In this document: positions 52,394-64,000 of the stretch, one piece after another
Position numbering within the stretch: position 1 is the first letter of the stretch
Layout: every line of letters starts with the position of its first letter
Assembly (NCBI GenBank): GCA_015039465.1
Contig: MU130701.1
Location: forward strand, 580,604 to 644,603
DNA from: Phlegmacium glaucopus
Lineage: Eukaryota; Basidiomycota; Agaricomycetes; Agaricales; Cortinariaceae
Reading direction: 5' to 3'
Length of the DNA stretch: 64,000 nt
Program-made: the position numbers and the translations under genes
The notes under the pieces: generated by a model
Database searches by the model: none
What the model was told of the DNA's origin: nothing
What the model saw: only the letters and a program-made list of their open reading frames with translations

Positions 52394-54141
52394 GTTTTGG
52401 TTAGAAAGCTCAGGGTTAGAGGATGAAGAGCAGAGAGTGTTTTACGCGCGACCCCGTTAGTATCTATTTTGATTACGTTTTCAATCAACCCCTGGGTATA
52501 ACCCAGATATCTCAGGACCAAGTCAACGTATGTTGTCTCTCCGGATTTCTGGGGGAGTTTGGGGTAGTTTAATACCCAGTGGCAAAATTTTCGCAAGAGA
52601 TCTTTTTGCTTGAGATCTTTTTGCCTTTGAGTGGTTTTTGCCTATAACCATGGTTAGAACCTGCCGCACTGCTTCCTTGAGAGGAATCGACAATTCTGGG
52701 ATGTACTTCCCCTTACAACCATATCATGATACAATTGGATTGGAAACGAATTGCATGGTCCACGTCCTGATTATTTCCGGGAAAGGACATCTAGCGGACA
52801 TCTCTGAACGAGGGGTTGTTATTATGGTTAGCGCTGTGATTAATGTTCTCTCTAAAAAACTTTCAATGAATGCCAAGACGATGAGGAGCTTAAACCATGC
52901 GGCTAACTAGTAATACTAGTAAAAATCCGATGCACTGACTCGGATAACGACAAAGTCACGTGTGCGAGATGAAAAACAGCAAGTACGCGCCGAAAGTGTG
53001 GCTGAGATTCCGAGAGATATCAAAAAGGTATGGTCCTGGGATTGGCTCCGGGTAGACTTATTTAGCTGATTCACGTGTATATTTAAATATATAATGAGGC
53101 TATTGAAGGTGTAATTCCCAAAATAAGACTTGGTACCTAGAGATTGCCTTGATACATCATGATGTCCCAAACACGTCCGAAATGCCTCATTCCCCTTTTG
53201 GCACTTGAGCGAAGTGGAAACTTGCTGTAGCGCGCGTATAAAAAAGTTGCAGGCTAGGGAGACTTCGTCGCACAAACAACGAAAGTCTACCAGACTGGAC
53301 CTGGACTTATCAGATGGATATGATGAAATGACATCGGATGATGAGGTTGTATGTCCTTATGTAAAATCATGTTAGGAATTCTCAGTTATGATACTTACTG
53401 ATAGAAACCAGGACAGATGAAGATAAGACAACATGCCGGTATCTTCAAACACTTGGTTATCGCTATCAGAATCACGAGAGGGCATCAAGTGTTACCGCAG
53501 AATATATTTCGAGGACCTTCTTTAGACGACTCTTTCTGGACTCTTTAGATTTTTTGTCTCAGAGAAGTTGAACCGAAAAAGGATCCACCTTGACACACCG
53601 TGAGCATTTATTGCCACTCCTCAAGACCGAAGATTTTAATAGCGCAGGAATGGGATTGAACCTAAGATAATCAACTCATGGCACGTGACTACCTGTGCTG
53701 GAACCGCTGCTTCTATAACTCCGGGTTATCGACAGGATTCCATTCGAGGTAAGATTGAAAGATTGGAAGATCTGCCAAGGCATTATTTGAGAATCAGTGA
53801 CGTCAATGGATATACTAGGCTTTTGACGCCTCCAGGGGACCCGGGCAGTCATCGCCTTGGCATAACCTCAGAACTGCTCAACATCGAAGACCAGTGTCAT
53901 TGTACCTACTACCGAGCCACGGTATCGGCCCGATATCAGATTCAGAATGTCGGCTAGTGTTGGCCTGCGAGCCTCATGAAGCTTACAAGTTTACAACCCG
54001 ACAATCGCAGCATGTACGACATCATGAACCGATTTCGAATCCAGCTGCCAACATTACGGATTCCGGGAATGTGCGAACCAAGGCTTGGCTAACTTATATT
54101 TTCTTAATTTGCTCCTTGTAACCTTGTTTCCTTCCGCCAAC
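52394..54141. other. Divergent upstream region of CNNM paralogues 3 and 4
   Basis: This 1.75-kb interval separates two divergent start codons. Open frames (52638-52910, 52916-53275, 53685-53957) show no domain, and none is supported by splice structure. I see no clear regulatory motif. Confidence 0.35.
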
Positions 54142-56373
54142 ATGATGATCAAGTTGAAGATACCAACTCTCGTCCTCCTACTCCGAGCTGTAAGCGCGTC
54201 GCCATTCGTTTCCCATAATACAGGGAAGCCTGGCATTGAAAGAGGATCACCCGAATTTTGCTATCATCTCATTATCAGCGTGTTCTTGGTGCTGGCTGGG
54301 GGAGTTTTTGCGGGGTGCGTTGATATGATGGTTGCCAGATGTCAACTTACATTCTTATCAGCTTGACATTGGGACTAATGGGTCTCGACGAGCTACATTT
54401 GCGGGTATTGGCAACGTCTTCAGAGGACCTCACGCAGAGAAGAGACGCGCAGAGAGGTTTGCACGAATTAATTAATTCGTCTATGTCTATGAAATTTTGA
54501 AACAGTGTTGGAGCTCATGCAGAAGGGAAGACATTGGGTCCTAGTGGTACGTTCTCCAGGCTAATTTCAACTCTCACTTCTCAACTTGCTCATAGGTTCT
54601 TCTACTGGCCAATGTCGTACGTGTGTTATCGACGACGCCTCAAACTAAGACTCACAACCAACTTACAGATTGTCAACGAAAGTTTACCGATATACCTGGA
54701 CACCGCAGTGAGTTGAAAAAGCGCCCTCCCGATTCAAGAATATATTCAGTGTAATCCGTCGTAGCTAGGAGGAGGGTTCCCAGCCATAGCCATCTCAACC
54801 ACTGCCATTGGTAAGATTCCGCGATCTCCGTTATCTGTTACGCGTCATACTTACGATTTTGGCTTAAAGTCATATTCGGGTGCGTTCCTTCTATCAAGCA
54901 CGTTCTTTAGGGTTCAATTAGATCTGTCATGGTTTCTGATTCAGAGAGTAAGTCTTTTACACGACCATTTGAATCCGCTTATCCATAGTAATTCTGTGAC
55001 GTTAAGAATCATACCTCAAGCTGTCAGTGTGCACTATGGCCTTTGTATCGGTGCCAAATGCGTTCCTTTGGTCCTTGGAATGATGTATATTCTAGGTTCG
55101 TTATCGATATGACGCGTTTCGTGAGAATTCACAGTTAACCTGTTGTGATAAGCCCCAATAGCATGGCCCATTGCCAAATTACTCGACTGGGGATTAGGAA
55201 CCAACGAACAACATACCTATAAAAAAGCAGAACTCAAATCTTTCCTCCAATTTCACCGAACAGGCGATGAACCTTTACGAGATGATGAAATCACAATCCT
55301 GAATGGAGTTTTGGAATTGAATACGAAGAAAGTAGAGACTATCATGACTCCGCTCAAAGTTTGCTTTATTTTCGCCATTCGTTCTTTCTTTTTTTGACTC
55401 GGGACCGTTATTTTTAGGATACTTTGGTTCTTAGTGCCGATGATATTCTAGATCATATGTCTGTGCATGCCATGTACTTGCATTCCATCTGCCTATCCAT
55501 GTTATTCAAATTACTCATTTCGTTCAGCCTCCAGAGCGGTTACTCACGTTTCCCGGTGCACGAGAAAGGCAACAAAGATGAATTTATTGGGCTTCTACTG
55601 GTCAAAAGGGTATGCATAGCTTGCAACCTTCCATTCCGCTGCTTATAGATTTTTATCTGTTTTACGAATTAGCTTTTGGCATATGATCCCAAATTGGCTC
55701 TTCCAGTTTCCGCCTTCCCACTCTTAATACTACCAGAAGCCTCCCCGTCCATAAATTGCTTCCAAGCATTGGACTATTTGTGCGTCCGCCTTGGTTATCG
55801 TTTGTTCTCATGGGATGTGACCTTTTGACGGGGTATTCTTTCTATTCAAGTCAAACAGGAAGGGCTCATCTCATATTAATCAGTCGAACGCCAGGTCTAC
55901 CGGGTGGTGCGATGGGCGTGCTAACACTTGAAGGTGAATTGTTTTTTTATTCATTATTGGAACTACCTATGTCATCGTAATCCTTCATTGTCCGCAGATA
56001 TAATTGAAGTAATGAGGCTCTCTCTGGATTTAACATTAACACAACGCTACAACCTTTCCTCTTTATTTTCCAGGAAATGATATCGGAAGAGATTATCGAT
56101 GAGACTGATCAATACGAGGATAACCATAGTAAACGTCGTGTTCGTCGTCAGACGACTGAAAGCGGACTAGGAGGGTGCGTAATTAACACTTTTTTTCAAG
56201 GCAAGATACTAAGCGAACCTTTTTTTGCTCTGTTCCGCCATAGAATTGTGGAACGGAGACGGACAAGCTCTTTTACCGAGACGTCATCGTTATTTGAGAG
56301 AGCCTCCTGCAAGTCCTCCAAGTCTGCAGATTCAGACATCATAACACCCCCCTATCACTATGGTAGTGTGTAG
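54142..56373 (+). CDS. CNNM/DUF21 membrane protein with CBS pair, paralogue 4
   Basis: The start MMIKLKIPTLVLLLRAVSAS is signal-like. In order come the [175 protein letters not shown]; and EMISEEIIDETDQYEDN. The tail starts IVERRRTSSF and ends at 56373. Many 45-70-nt introns are present and no frame break is seen. It differs from the other copies in its 5' leader and tail, which suggests an older duplication. Confidence 0.8.
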
Positions 56374-57660
56374 ATTCAACTTTTTTTTTCTCTACCTGCT
56401 ATTTTTGCGCGATGTTTCATTTCAGAACACACATACCCCCAAGGATATCCACAAAAAAAAATTGATACCCTACAGAATCCAACCCTTTGACACAGAGATA
56501 GCGCAAAGGATGTATGTAAACCGTTGTTTAGATAGAATCTATGGAATACATTTTGCTAACAAAAGTGTATATATGTATCTATGAGAAAGTAAGAAGTAGA
56601 TCAAGGCTTCTTTAAACAGAAATAAGCCTAACTAATACTTATTTAAAACTATCTTTTAGAGGGTGCATGAAGAGGGGGGATATATAATAAAAAAGCTTAG
56701 TTGGGGGTTTTGAGTGGTGAGCGTAGGGTTTTTTATCCCTTGTAATAAATTTCTCGTCGGCTTGAGACCATCGGGATCCATGCGTTGCGGTCGGTGGGGA
56801 CATATATAACAACAGCTTACCAAATGTCCCTTTCCACCCATTGTATGAGACAAAGCCTCATCCTATCAAAGGTGTAACCCTGCCAACACGCCAGCATGGT
56901 TTCTTGCACTCCAACTCTTCTGTGCACATCTGAAGGGAGGGAAAGAAAGAAAGCATTTGGTTGGGAAGAAACTTTTTCCTATGGAATCCTTAGCAGTAAA
57001 AAAACCCCGTATTGCACTGCAATCCGATACGCAAGCTCCCTTTGGTCACTGAAAAGGCCGTCTGAACCATGGATGGACATGCGTTTGAATTGGAACCAGC
57101 TAAGCTGAGGGTAATGCGGCCACTAAAGAGAGAGGGAGAGAGAATGAATGGTATCGATCGCTCAAGATAAGCCTATGGAACCCCACTCACCAGAAGCATA
57201 TAGGATTTACCTGCATACAGCCCAGCTCTCGAAAAGGCGCTCCTCAGGGCTGTCTAAAGCCAAATCCCAGGACACAATCGCGCATAGATGTCCCAAGTAC
57301 ACCCTTCATTACCACGCATAGTTTTAGTACTAGGGACAATGATAGGCAGGAAGTCTATGGGTCCCTTCCCACATGTATAAAGCTGCGTTTGACCCGTATA
57401 GACCGGCTAATGACCTCTTCGAAACAGCCGGAAGGAATCAACTTGAAAGATGTCGTCATTGGTAGAGATGTCGGTGGCAAGATTGTTGGGTTTTGCTTTC
57501 GAGCAGCCCTACCCAGCATGCTTAGAGGGCGCTGGGTGGATAAGGAGGCTTCAGCCGAACCCGTAGATAGCAATGCCATGGTGAGACATCAATTATCTAA
57601 TCCTTCCCCGACGTACCTTGGGTAATATTTATTATCACCCCTTTATCCCACCCCACGTTA
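56374..57660. other. Intergenic, no supported gene
   Basis: Frames at 56896-57108 and 57389-57625 are short, with no domain and no plausible splicing partners. A polypurine AGAGAGAGGGAGAGAGAATG run lies near 57126. Confidence 0.35.
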
Positions 57661-57666
57661 TCTACC

Positions 57667-58904
57667 ATGGTTTTGACAGAATCCCCAGTTCTTGCTGGTC
57701 CTCCAGGACAGTGCTGTATTCAAGGTGTTAAACATTCCGGAGAACCAACCGGCAAGACCATCACAATCGCAGATCTACAGACTTATATCTCTGAACCTCC
57801 GGCTAAATCAGTGGGCTCGCAGGATAAGAAGAAGATTATCTTGTACTTTGCAGATGTCTTTGGGCCTTTTTACATCAATGCTCAGTTATTGCAAGATTAC
57901 TATGCTTCATATGGTTCGTCGCGAACTTCTCATGACACGGCGTTCCTCTCTCTGAAAATTTTCCCAGGTTTTATCGTCCTTGGGATTGACTACTTTTTTG
58001 GAGACTCCCTCCAATTTCACCTCGATAAAGAAGGCTTCGACACCACTGCATGGATCTCCGGGTACATGGAACGAGCCAAGGAAGTCGTACCAAAGTGGAT
58101 CAAGGCAGTCAGGAATATTTATGGTAGATATCATTGATACATAAAAGATTTCAAGCTGACTCTTGTTATATAGGCACGGATGCGACGTACTGCGCAGTCG
58201 GTCAGTAGCATTCTCATTTTGTAAATCGTGAGATATTGACCGTGACCTAGGATACTGTTTCGGTGGCCCCTTTACGCTTGAAATGGCTACAACAGATGAC
58301 GTTGTTGCTGGTACGGATTATCCTCGATCCATCCCATTTATATAATAGCTGACGTTGATTCTTCAGCTGCCTTTGCACACCCTGCTTACCTGAATGAAGA
58401 TCATTTCAGAAAATTAACCAGTTAGCATCTCTATCAACCAGGTCGAGATCCATACGGCTGACTTTTTTCCCGATAGAACCGCTGTTACTTTCTTGTGCAG
58501 GTCGGTCCATGTCGACTTGGGACAGTAAATAATAAAACATTAACAAACCTTTTTCTTACAGAAAGTGACTTCACTTTCCCTGCGGAATCTCGTCGCCGTG
58601 CGGAAGATATCTTGGCCGAGGTCAAGGCAACCTATTACGTTCAAATCTTTTCAGGTGTCACACACGGGTTTGGAACGCGCGGTGATCCCGATGTAGAAAA
58701 CAGCCGTATGTTACATTCCTTTAAAGCTTGGACCGTCATTTATTTTTGGTTTAATACTAGGCTGGGCAAAAGAAAAATCTGCACAAGGAATTATTGAGTG
58801 GTTCGTGAGATTCAGTGGAAGTGCGTAAAAGTCTCACCCTGTGGCGACTACTAGCTAATCCAAAAAACGATAAATTACTAACCTTCATTTTCACAGACGC
58901 GTGA
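57667..58904 (+). CDS. Dienelactone hydrolase family protein
   Basis: This alpha/beta hydrolase is read through about seven exons. It begins MVLTESPVLAGPPGQCCIQG, then VKHSGEPTGKTITIADLQTY, IILYFADVFGPFYINAQLLQ, FIVLGIDYFFGDSL, WIKAVRNIYG, ATYCAVGYCFGGPFTLEMAT with the nucleophile elbow GYCFGG, AFAHPAYLNEDHFRKL, LLLSCAESDFTFPAESRRRA (acid residue), IFSGVTHGFGTRGDPDVENS (catalytic His) and GWAKEKSAQGIIEWFVRF, ending at 58904. The Cys-Asp-His triad is intact. Fungal members hydrolyse lactones or esters in the cytosol. The physiological substrate is unknown. All introns show GT..AG and no break is visible. Confidence 0.85.
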
Positions 58905-59451
58905 TCATGATGTTCACTTAGCACGACTAAGTGTAAGTTTAGTGTAAATATTGCTTCTTGTAAAAAATTGTCCTAGGTACATCCAGAAATTGGTAGTTTT
59001 CATTGCCCCTTTTCTCCCTCAAACCAATCTAATTATAGCTGCCCGCAAGAGCACCCACTGCCGCCCACATACCATACTACGCATTGATGATGGGAGTCTA
59101 ACGGCACACCACTCACACCACTCTGATGTAGGACCGTAACAAACAAGAGATACTCAATGAAATTGTTTCCAAGTGTGAGCCCGCTGGTAGTGTGTGTGAG
59201 ATGTTAAATACGATTGATCATGACAGGAGGGTGGTTTGTGGACTCAATACGTACACAGACAGTGGTGGTGGAACAGAGATACCAAAAATAGGGTGACTGT
59301 CAGAGATCTGTTATAACTGATTTGGGATTATGATGACTATGATAAATTAATATAATTTATTAGAATCTGTTAAACAATTTTTGTAGAGTCAGGAACCACC
59401 CCCTAAATCAACTAGCAGGTCTAGACATTTTTTACTATTTTATATACTAAT
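58905..59451. other. Intergenic up to the Copia LTR
   Basis: No gene recognised. The last bases before the LTR (CTAAT, 59447-59451) would be the left target duplication of the Copia element, whose right partner lies outside the window. Confidence 0.35.
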
Positions 59452-59760
59452 TGTTGAGGTATTACGAGTTTATCTCGTTCGTTTATCTTAGTATATATAT
59501 ATCTTATCTCTTTTCCGTTTCGTTTCCCTGAATGCATTATGTAATTGCATTCACTTATATGTATCATCTTTTTAGTTAGTGGTCTCAACTTCTTATATGA
59601 AGTTGATACTGTGAGTAGTTTTATTTTACATACGAAATTCCTTACTAAAAGCTCCTAGATATCTCATATATTTCTAGGTACTTAATTAAATCAACTTCTT
59701 ATATGAAGTTGAGACTATATCTCATATATTTCTAGTTCCAGCTGCGAAATACTTCTAACA
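59452..59760 (+). mobile_element. 5' LTR of a Copia element
   Basis: It starts TGTTGAGGTATTACG and ends AATACTTCTAACA. It contains two copies of an 11-bp-arm hairpin (GTCTCAACTTC ... GAAGTTGA(T/G)AC at about 59581-59609 and 59691-59717). Directly after it, GGTTATGGGCCCC (59761-59773) is the reverse complement of the anticodon arm of initiator tRNA-Met (GGGGCCCATAACC). This indicates priming by a half-tRNA as in Drosophila copia and Ty5-type elements. Confidence 0.85.
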
Positions 59761-62700
59761 GGTTATGGGCCCCGGCACTGCTATGTCCACTAACAAATCC
59801 ATTCCTGACTCTTCCAGCCTTACAGTGCCTAAAGTCCGTGACAACAGAAGTAATTGGTCTGATTACCTACCAAGGATACAAAGAGCTATGGGGTCAAAGG
59901 GACTCTGGAGACACGTAGAAGGAACTGCAGTAGCGCCCAAGCTGTTTATGTTGCTTAACGGAGTACCCATCTTGGAAGATGGCAAAACGAAAGCTAATGA
60001 GGAACAGATTGAAACAAAAGAGATTAGGATGGTTGAATTTGAAAAATGAGAGTACATGGCCCAACATATCATTCTATCCACCACTTCAACACATCTTGGA
60101 GCTAAAATAAAGAACCTAACAATGGTGAAAGAGATGTGGGAAATAGTCAAAGCAGACGCTACAACAAAAAGCACATTGTACTTACTGGATGCCAAAGATC
60201 AAATTGCCAGCACGAAACTCAGCGACAATGACGATCCAAAAATCCATCTTGCTGAATTAAAACAACACTTCCAACTCATGTTACAATGTCATGACAACCT
60301 AATATCTATGGGTTCAATGTTATCCAACTCGAGATTCAACACAATCATCATGACATCCTTACCTGAATCATATTGTCCAACCCTCCAGACCATCACTGCA
60401 GCTGAACAAACAAATTCCACTCTTGGTACCTCATCCAATCAAATGAAAGCCGACAACATGATTGCCTTCTTTATTGAAGAAGCTCAACATCAAGTAATAA
60501 AAGACAAACAATCAAAATATGCTGAATCAGCTCTTGCAGTCTAGTGATGGACAAGTTCAGTCCTGAACTTTGGTTTGAACCTGAACCACCCTGAACTGAA
60601 CCTAAAGTTCAGTTCAAGTTCAGAGGATTGGCTGAACCAAACCAAAGGTTCAGTTCAGGGTTCAGGCATTTATGAAAGGTTCGAACCTGGTTCGAACCAC
60701 TTCATTTTTAGGGTAGAAAAAATAGAAATTTTGTAAAAATTCTGGTGTTTTTCCAGTATAATGTACTTTCATTACTTTCATTACTTGCTTATTACTCTAA
60801 TGGCTGCAAATTGGTTAGGATTTGGCAGTTTTCAGGTTTTATTAGTTATAATATTATTAAATAAACAGGCCCTAGCCCCCCCAAGCTCAAATATTAAAGA
60901 CAAAAACCTCAATTAAAAACCTCTACTCAACCTCTACTTCAATGGAAACCTGATCAGATAAAACATTTACCATGAGTGCAACCTTTTCCAGGCAAATTTA
61001 ATGGTGGGAAATTTTACAGGTCCAAACCTGAACCAGACCGGAACCGGACCTGAACTGTGGTTCAGTTCAAAGTTCAGTCAAATGCCTGAACTGGACCATG
61101 AGTCCAGTTCTCGGTTTGGAAAGATAGGCAAAAAACCGGACCAAACCGGACCTGTCCATCACTATTGCAGTTAACTTGAAAATGTCTGGAAAGGGTTGTT
61201 GTAGGCCAGGAAACAAACCTTAAAGGTCACAAAATGCAGATTCTGATGTGCACTGCAATAATTGCAGAAACCCTGGCCACACTTAGCCAAACTGCTGGTC
61301 TAAGGGTGGCGGCAAAGAAGGACAGGGACCATGACAGAGTAAACCTAAAAGGAATGAGTCAGCAGTGGTAGCAACCCAAGAAAAAGATGAGCTATTCACA
61401 TTCACTTGTACCTCCAACTACACAGCCCTCGCAAATGACCTAAAAATGCCAAAATCAAGGCTAGGTGGATGTGTTGACAATGGTGTGAGCACCATTTACT
61501 TCCCAGATTGTTCCAAATTCCAAAATTACCACCCTATCAATGAGGATATAACCACAGCTGATGGTTGAACCTTGAAGGCACTCGGAACTGGGGATCTACA
61601 TATAGAGCTACCAAATGGGTTCAAAATGAACTGATTTTATGTTCAATGATGCTATATACACATCTGATATGGCCTTCACCCTAATTTTGGTCTCAAAACT
61701 TGACAAAGCTGACTATACTGTCACATTTGCCAAATGGATGTGCTTAATTAAAAATTGTACTGGAAAAACTGTAGCCACCATTCCAGAAGGGGTGAAAGAA
61801 CCAAATCAAGCCAACTCCGCTTCTGTGAAGATGTCCATCAGTGAAGCACATCAAAAGTTAGGTCATATTTCCCACTCAGCTATCAAACATGCAATATCGA
61901 AGGGGCTTAGGGGCATATTGTTGGAATAGATCTTGATTATGAATCTAAACCAGAATTCTGTGAAGCCTGTGCAAAAGCAAAGTCAGAAAACCACAAAAGA
62001 GTCACTTACCAGGGCTACAAAATTTGGTGAAAGAGTCCACTGGGACCTCTGGGGGCCAGCTACAGTTAGAAGCCTTAGTGGAAATCATTATGTAGCTGCC
62101 AGGATCAATGATGCAACTCACAAAATGGCTCTCTACTTTCAACAAAAGAAAAGTCAGACCCTTGACTCATATAGAGAAGACGAAGCCTTAATTGAGACCC
62201 AAACTGGAAACTGAATAAAGGTTATGCGTTGTGATTGAGGGGGAGAATTTATGTCAAACAAATTCACTAGTCATCACAAAAAGAAAGGAACAGTTCACAA
62301 ATACACTGTCCATGACTCACCTTCTCAAAATGGTGTATCCAAACATGGCATGCAAACAGGAGCTGAAAGAGCTCGAGCCCTTCTATTAGCTTCTGGTTTA
62401 CCAAGGTTTCTATGGGAAGAGGCAATGAAGCACACTACATGGCTCCAAAACCAAACACCAGCTTGTGCACTCAATGGAAAAACACCCTATGAAATGACGC
62501 ACAAAAAGAAACCTTACCTAAATGGGTACAAGAATTCGGAGCAGCTGCCTACGTCAAGGATTTAAAGGCCGGAAAGTTAGATGCTCGTGCAAATCTTGGT
62601 AGATTCGTTGGATATGATTCCGAATCCAAAGGTTATCACATCTATTGGCCAAATAAGCACTCAATCTCGGTCAAACAGAACATTGTGTTCAATGAAAAAG

Positions 62701-64000
62701 ACATACTTACCAAACAAGATGTTGTCATTACTTCTGGGAACTATCTGGCTGAGGGGGAGAGGGATAAGGTCATCCAGGCTCCAGTAACTGTCAATCAGTC
62801 AGAAGATAATCATGATCCACAAAACAAAGCTGAAATAAACCATCATCAAATGGATCAAGATGACTTACATGACAAAAATGAACCTTCAAATTCAGTCCCA
62901 TTCCCACAAATGCCTGAAATCTTGCATGAGTCACAATGTGATGACGCAGCCAAATCCAGTGAACGTTCAGACTATGGACGAGGCCAGCAGCCATGAAAAC
63001 CTCGTGGAGCCTATAAGGCTATGAACAAAGGCACATTGGCAGCAATGGCAGCATATGAAGACCTAGATGATGAAGAAAACATCAGAAATTACATCACAGA
63101 AGATAACAAGGACTTACTCTGTGATTTACCTCCCAATTTCACAATAATTGGAAATATGGGAAATGAACCGCCGTCTATGGACAAAGCACTTTGCAGTCCT
63201 GATGCCAAAGAGTGGCAAGCTGCCCTTGACTATGAAATCAGTCAACTCGAAAAGCTAGGTACATGGGTAATTGAAGATTTACCTCAAGGCCATACTGCTA
63301 TACCTTGCCGAGAGGTACTTCACCACAAGTGTGGACCTGACGGAGAAATCCAAAGCTATCGAGTCCAAATAGTAGCTGGTGGACATAAACAAGTTGAAGG
63401 GATCAATTATACCAAAACATTTTCAGCCGCTGTGAAAATGCCAACTGTTCAGGTGGTCCTAACAAACACAGCAGTTCAAGATTGGGAAATTGAACATGTT
63501 GACATCAAAAGTGCTTACCTCAATGCCCCATTAAAGGAAACTATATATATAAAACCCCCAAGAGGAGTCCTAAAACCGGGGCAAGAGGGCAAAGTGTGCT
63601 GTTTGTTGAAAGGTCTATATGGCCTGAAACAGGCAGGTAGAGGGTGGTACCAAGAAATGAGTAAAGTTTTTGTAAATGAGTTGGGATTCAAGAAATTGGC
63701 TATTGATCATTCAGTTTTCTATTGACAATCAGGCGACAAACATACCATTGTAGCCGTAGCAACTGACGACATGGCAGTAACCTCAAAGCAAAAATTTGAT
63801 GCCAAAAAATTCAAATCTGAAATTTGTAAGTGATGGGAAATCACTGATCACAGTGAAATACGGTGGTTCCTTGGATACAAAATCAGATGTGATTGAAAAG
63901 AATGAACTATATCTATAAATCAACAAGCATATATAAAAGCAATGGTAGAAAAATTCCAACTCACCAATTCAAAGCTGGTTTCAACTCCTATGGAACTGGG
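59761..64000 (+). pseudogene. Copia gag-pol, decayed and cut by the window end
   Basis: A UBN2-type gag begins near 59765 and runs with one internal stop to 60541, where a MITE is inserted. After it come a zinc-knuckle region at about 61255 (CX2C...GH, with a stop inside) and a protease-like block with DNG instead of the usual D(S/T)G at about 61475. The pre-integrase zinc region HQKLGHISHSAIKHAISKG is at about 61850. The integrase core is at 62000-62530 (HWDLWG; then a CD followed by a stop; NGVSKHG where the catalytic Glu is expected). The reverse transcriptase at 63200-63990 has EHVDIKSAYLNAPL, LLKGLYGLKQAGRGWYQEM and a TDDMAV active-site block. There are multiple stops and frameshifts. 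RNase H and the 3' LTR lie beyond the window. Confidence 0.85.
60542..61164. mobile_element. 623-bp hAT-type MITE inserted in Copia gag
   Basis: The ends TAGTGATGGACAAG and CTGTCCATCACTA are inverted repeats. The flanks TTGCAGTC (60534-60541) and TTGCAGTT (61165-61172) are an 8-bp duplication with one difference. Subterminal regions carry many GAACC/GGTTC and TTCAG words. It is related to 49190-49416 and in style to 31642-35895. It has no coding capacity. Confidence 0.9.

Noticed and set aside
53640..53730. Possible tRNA gene (GGTTCAATCCC on the minus strand)
   Set aside because: No A box at the right distance and no acceptor stem pairing could be drawn.

Overview
The window reads as a nuclear contig of a basidiomycete mushroom-type fungus (Agaricomycetes). 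The evidence is spliceosomal introns of about 45-65 nt with GT..AG ends, a KDZ-transposase fragment with its cysteine cluster, an NB-ARC/TPR (NLR-like) gene of the agaricomycete type, a DIRS element, Helitron Rep/PIF1 remnants, and Copia and solo-LTR families. No bacterial signatures are present. I cannot name the species.

Layout. 1-7,000 is a gene-free mosaic of short-array elements, hairpin-rich low-complexity DNA, solo LTRs, a tRNA-headed repeat and a KDZ fragment. 7,000-26,600 is a gene island: an NLR-like gene with a decaying, nearly identical TPR array (minus); a partial unknown gene; an intact ChaC-type gamma-glutamylcyclotransferase; CNNM/DUF21 paralogue 1; a gene made of tandemly duplicated symmetric exons, divergent from a small membrane-protein gene with an inverted copy of the same promoter; a dead mosaic CNNM paralogue 2; and an intact HNH-like gene. 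27,500-40,900 is one decayed Helitron (HUH Rep, PIF1 helicase, putative C-terminal cysteine-peptidase-like region). Nested insertions have split it, and several of these carry exact target-site duplications. 41,200-46,700 is a nearly complete DIRS-type retrotransposon (gag with an intron, RT/RNase H, tyrosine recombinase). 46,700-49,800 is repeats, including a solo LTR nested in another solo LTR. 49,900-58,900 is a second gene island: CNNM paralogues 3 (minus) and 4 (plus), head to head, then a dienelactone-hydrolase-like gene. 59,452 to the window end is the 5' part of a decayed Copia element, interrupted by a 623-bp hAT-type MITE.

How it fits together. The host genes are ordinary metabolic and transport functions (glutathione turnover, CNNM-type metal transport, a DLH hydrolase) and one candidate innate-recognition NLR. 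They do not form an operon-like pathway. The most unusual material is non-coding. One family of elements has the asymmetric ends CARTACTTTAC...GTAAAGACCTC and 8-bp target duplications. Its interior is filled with arrays of a short quasi-palindrome whose spelling differs from copy to copy. The exon-duplication gene with duplicated inverted promoters is the second most unusual item.

Limits. Exon boundaries come from reading splice motifs and conserved protein families by eye. Family names rest on recognised motifs, not database searches.
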